This document shows, one piece after another, positions 5,625 through 8,173 of a stretch of 8,173 nt of DNA. Position 1 is the stretch's first letter. Every line of letters starts with the position of its first letter. Position numbers and translations under genes: made by a program. The DNA comes from UBA5359 sp028699365 [NCBI: bacterium] (GTDB lineage: Bacteria > UBP13 > UBA5359), in assembly GCA_028699365.1 (NCBI GenBank), contig JAQVUQ010000107.1, forward strand, positions 1 to 8,173, read 5' to 3'. The notes beneath the pieces are model-generated. The model saw nothing but the letters and a program-made list of their open reading frames with translations. It was not told the DNA's origin and did no database searches.

Positions 5625-5951
5625 ATGGCTGAGAATATAGTTTCCAGGATAAGACAGGCTGAGGAAGAGGCTGCTTCCATAATATCCACTGCCAGAGAAG
5701 GAGCGTCAGGTATTATACGCGATGCCTCCGCAACTGCCGAGGCCTTGCTGGCCGAGAGCCGGCGCCTTGGAGAGGCACAGGCATCCTCTCTGACAGCGAA
5801 AACCGAAGCCGAATCGACGGTCGAGATCGAAGAGCTGCGTCGTCTGTCAAGCCGGAGGAAAGAGCGTCTGATGAACGCGGCCGACCAGGGGTGTGAGACT
5901 GCAGTAAGCTACGTTCTGGAGGAGGTTCTCCGTCACTATGGCCGTAGCTAA
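5625..5951 (+). CDS. V/A-type ATPase peripheral-stalk subunit (NtpF/AhaH-like)
   Basis: Predicted peripheral-stalk protein of 108 residues that would pair with subunit E and hold the catalytic head to subunit I. The sequence is Ala/Glu/Arg-rich, with no membrane segment and a continuous heptad-like helix: MAENIVSRIRQAEEEAASII at the start, then repeated small and acidic residues through about residue 85, typical of this poorly conserved family. Its C-terminal segment (SYVLEEVLRHYG) resembles the short conserved end of such stalk subunits. Identification rests on size, composition and position: it is the first gene of the ATPase cluster, directly before subunit I, as in Methanosarcina (ahaH) and Enterococcus hirae (ntpF). 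It overlaps the subunit I gene by 14 nt, so the two are translationally coupled. The gap to the upstream TrkA gene is 47 nt, and no clear promoter was recognised there. Confidence 0.82.
   Translation: MAENIVSRIRQAEEEAASIISTAREGASGIIRDASATAEALLAESRRLGEAQASSLTAKTEAESTVEIEELRRLSSRRKERLMNAADQGCETAVSYVLEEVLRHYGRS
5918..5925 (+). promoter_or_regulatory. Ribosome binding site for subunit I, inside the stalk-subunit gene
   Basis: GGAGGAGG ends 12 nt before ATG 5938. The alternative in-frame ATG 5953, five codons later (MLKVRLVTHES), would be 27 nt away, so 5938 is preferred although the spacing is long. Confidence 0.55.
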
Positions 5952-7917
5952 GATGCTCAAGGTCAGGCTGGTGACGCACGAGAGCGTCAGAAACAAGGTC
6001 GTTGCCGTCCTTCAGGACAGCGGTTTGATGGAGATCGGGCATCTTGTCGGTGATACCGTGGAGAGCGAGACGCGCGAGTCTCTGGACAGGCTGCGATTAC
6101 CGGATAACGTCAACATCCTCACCCGCACTGTCTCCGAATTGGGCTATATCGTCGATTGGCTCAATCCATATGCAGTGCGTAAGGAAGGCTTTCTGGACAG
6201 GCTCTCTCCCGCAAGGCTGCCGTTCAGCCGGGAAAGGTTTGAAGCCGCTGCCTGCAATTACGGACGCTATGAGCGGGTATACGGAGATCTTTCCGCCATG
6301 GAGCGGCGGATGGTAGAGATACGCAACGAGAGATCGCGGCTGGAGCATGATATAGAGCAGTTGCAGCCCTGGACAGATCTGGATATACCGCTGGGCGATG
6401 TGGTCTCCACGACCGTGACAACACTGCTTATGGGCTCCGTTGACGGTAAACGCCTGCCCGATCTGGTATCCGAGCTGGAAGAGCATGGAGAGCCTTTCCA
6501 TCTTGAGGAAGTGTCCTTCCAGGCCGGGCGTGCCTACTTCCTGTTTGCCGGTTTAGCCTCCGATACGGAAGCAGTGAAGATCGTTCATAGCTACGATCCT
6601 GCTCTGCTGAGCTTCCCACCCGGGACGCCGGCGGCGTCTGCTGAACTGGATCGTCTTCGGGCGGAAACGGATCGCCTGCAGCAGGAAACGGCGGAGATAG
6701 AGAACCGGGCCGTCGTTACGGCTGAGGACATCGATACCTATAAGGCCGCCTACGACTATCTGCATCTGGAACTGGAGCGTTATACCGTGCTGGAGCGGAT
6801 GGCCGGCACGGAGAGCGTTACGGTCATCGACGGCTGGGTCAGGGCCAGGGACGTGGATGAACTGAAGAGGCGAGTCCATGCGGCCACTCCGCTGGCCGAG
6901 ATGAGTTTCCGTGAGCCGGAGCCCGGCGAGGACGCCCCCGTAGCTTTGATCAATCCCCGCCTGACCAGGCCCTTTGAGGTCATAACCAGGCTTTACAGCC
7001 TGCCTTCCTTCAGGGAACTGGATCCGACCTCTTCACTGGCCATATTCTTCTTTATCTTTTTCGGTATGGCCCTGGGCGATGCCGGCTACGGCACGATTAT
7101 GTTACTGCTCTCTCTGGCCGGGCTGCGCTTCCTGCGCCTCAGCGACAGCGGGCGCAGCTTTCTGCAACTGCTGCTGATATGCGCCGTTTCGACTATCGCT
7201 TACGGCGCTTACTCCAAGGCCTGGTTCGGCAATCTGATCTTTCCGGAGTATGATTTTGTAGGCGGCTTTATAACCGTCATGATAGTTTCCCTGGCGCTTG
7301 GAGTAATTCATCTCGTTTACGCCATTGCGGTAGAGTTCTACGATAACGTCAGGCACGGCGATACATCCGCCGCCGTTCAGGATCAGGGCAGTTGGCTGCT
7401 CTTCATAGCAGGCGCACTGCTCTTCTCCCTGTCACGTGTCATCAATCTGCCGCCGGCCGCCGGCATCGCCGGCAATTATCTCTTCCTTTTCGGTGCCCTG
7501 GCCTCCATCTACAGCATGGGACGGTTGCAGAAGAGCATACCGGCCAAACTGGCCGTGGGCATAGGCACGTTCTATATGAGCGTTACCGGCTTTCTGGGCG
7601 ACGTTCTTTCGTATCTCAGGCTGCTGGCCCTGGGACTGGCCACCGGCGGCATAGCCGTGGTGGTCAACCAGATTGCCGGGCTCTTCCGTGACGTTCCGTA
7701 TGTGGGGCTGTTGATTACGATACTGATAATGGTGGCCGGCCACACTATGAATATGGCCATAAACGTTTTCGGAGCTTTCATTCATTCCACCCGGTTGCAA
7801 TTTGTGGAGTTTTTCGGTAAGTTCTATGAAGGCGGCGGGCGGGAGTTTAAACCCTTTGCCGCCGATACTAAGTATGTAGAGGTTATAGAACAGGCACAAA
7901 GGCACATAGGCACATAG
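5938..7917 (+). CDS. ntpI: V/A-type ATP synthase/ATPase subunit I (a subunit)
   Basis: Membrane stator subunit of 659 residues (E. hirae NtpI is about 660), which carries ions between the c-ring and the two half-channels and anchors the peripheral stalks. Residues 1-360 form the cytoplasmic arm: MLKVRLVTHES strand, coiled coils around 112-145 and 233-285, and a second alpha/beta lobe ending near ERMAGTESVTVIDGWV. Residues about 365-625 are the membrane domain with seven to eight hydrophobic segments, opening with FFFIFFGMALGDAGYGTIML (370-389). The essential arginine is R561 in SYLRLLALGLA; H602 in GHTMNMAINVFGAFIHSTRL and the FVEFFGKFYEGGGREFKPF terminus (622-640) are also family hallmarks. 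The extreme C-terminus (QAQRHIGT) and the stop codon come from an 8-bp tandem repeat and extend past the conserved end. The start overlaps the stalk gene by 14 nt; subunit K follows after 66 nt. Confidence 0.96.
   Translation: MAVAKMLKVRLVTHESVRNKVVAVLQDSGLMEIGHLVGDTVESETRESLDRLRLPDNVNILTRTVSELGYIVDWLNPYAVRKEGFLDRLSPARLPFSRERFEAAACNYGRYERVYGDLSAMERRMVEIRNERSRLEHDIEQLQPWTDLDIPLGDVVSTTVTTLLMGSVDGKRLPDLVSELEEHGEPFHLEEVSFQAGRAYFLFAGLASDTEAVKIVHSYDPALLSFPPGTPAASAELDRLRAETDRLQQETAEIENRAVVTAEDIDTYKAAYDYLHLELERYTVLERMAGTESVTVIDGWVRARDVDELKRRVHAATPLAEMSFREPEPGEDAPVALINPRLTRPFEVITRLYSLPSFRELDPTSSLAIFFFIFFGMALGDAGYGTIMLLLSLAGLRFLRLSDSGRSFLQLLLICAVSTIAYGAYSKAWFGNLIFPEYDFVGGFITVMIVSLALGVIHLVYAIAVEFYDNVRHGDTSAAVQDQGSWLLFIAGALLFSLSRVINLPPAAGIAGNYLFLFGALASIYSMGRLQKSIPAKLAVGIGTFYMSVTGFLGDVLSYLRLLALGLATGGIAVVVNQIAGLFRDVPYVGLLITILIMVAGHTMNMAINVFGAFIHSTRLQFVEFFGKFYEGGGREFKPFAADTKYVEVIEQAQRHIGT
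7893..7916 (+). repeat. 8-bp tandem repeat, GGCACAWA x3, at the 3' end of ntpI
   Basis: GGCACAAA, GGCACATA, GGCACATA: three units starting at 7893, 7901 and 7909. They encode the last residues of subunit I, and the final ATAG supplies its TAG stop (7915-7917). The remaining gap to subunit K (7918-7968) shows no clear terminator or promoter. Confidence 0.85.
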
Positions 7918-7959
7918 GGCTGGAGCCTGTTTGAATTAACGATGGTTTAGAGTGTGTAG

Positions 7960-8173
<214 letters not shown>

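Noticed and set aside
7432-7905. Minus-strand frame of 157 codons opposite subunit I
   Set aside because: It is opposite the conserved membrane domain of subunit I, and its His/Gln-rich composition is what antisense of such helices gives.

Overview
The window is a compact bacterial chromosome segment with every gene on the + strand: nine protein genes, with glyA cut at the left edge and a V-type ATPase subunit K gene cut at the right edge. No tRNA, rRNA, CRISPR array, transposase or phage gene was seen. Base composition looks moderately GC-rich and even throughout (judged by eye), with no obvious transferred island. A bacterial V/A-type rotary ATPase beside TrkA-type potassium regulators and ComEB-type dCMP deaminase suggests an anaerobe. 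Chloroflexota of the Dehalococcoidia type is my best guess from the feel of the proteins, at low confidence; Firmicutes-like or other anaerobic phyla remain possible.

Layout. (1) 2-1096: serine hydroxymethyltransferase (one-carbon and glycine metabolism), followed by a small GC hairpin and a 7-bp tandem repeat. (2) 1210-2647: dCMP deaminase (dUMP supply for dTMP) and, 1 nt later, a WecA/TagO-type polyprenyl-phosphate sugar-1-phosphate transferase. (3) 2639-2877: a repeat-rich junction with a perfect 32-bp palindrome over the wecA stop codon and four different 7-bp tandem arrays; the last array lies inside the next coding region. (4) 2833-5577: UDP-GlcNAc 2-epimerase (wecB), a UspA-family protein overlapping it by 4 nt, then two TrkA/RCK-type NAD(H)-binding proteins. 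(5) 5625-8173: start of a V/A-type ATPase operon: peripheral-stalk subunit (NtpF/AhaH-like), membrane subunit I, and the first hairpin of proteolipid subunit K. An 8-bp tandem repeat forms the C-terminal codons of subunit I.

How the genes work together. glyA and the deaminase both feed thymidylate synthesis (methylene-THF and dUMP). WecA and WecB belong to UDP-GlcNAc/ManNAc-based surface polysaccharide or teichoic-acid-like synthesis. Usp, two RCK-type potassium regulators and the V-ATPase form a close, same-strand series suggesting coordinated control of ion gradients; the visible half of subunit K carries ligands known for Na+ binding in Enterococcus hirae NtpK.

The most notable unexplained structure is the set of short tandem arrays (7-bp and 8-bp units) at gene borders. 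One of them (CCAACAA x4) sits between the start codon and the first catalytic motif of wecB, and both alternative reading frames end within 13 codons after it, which makes wecB a candidate phase-variable gene.
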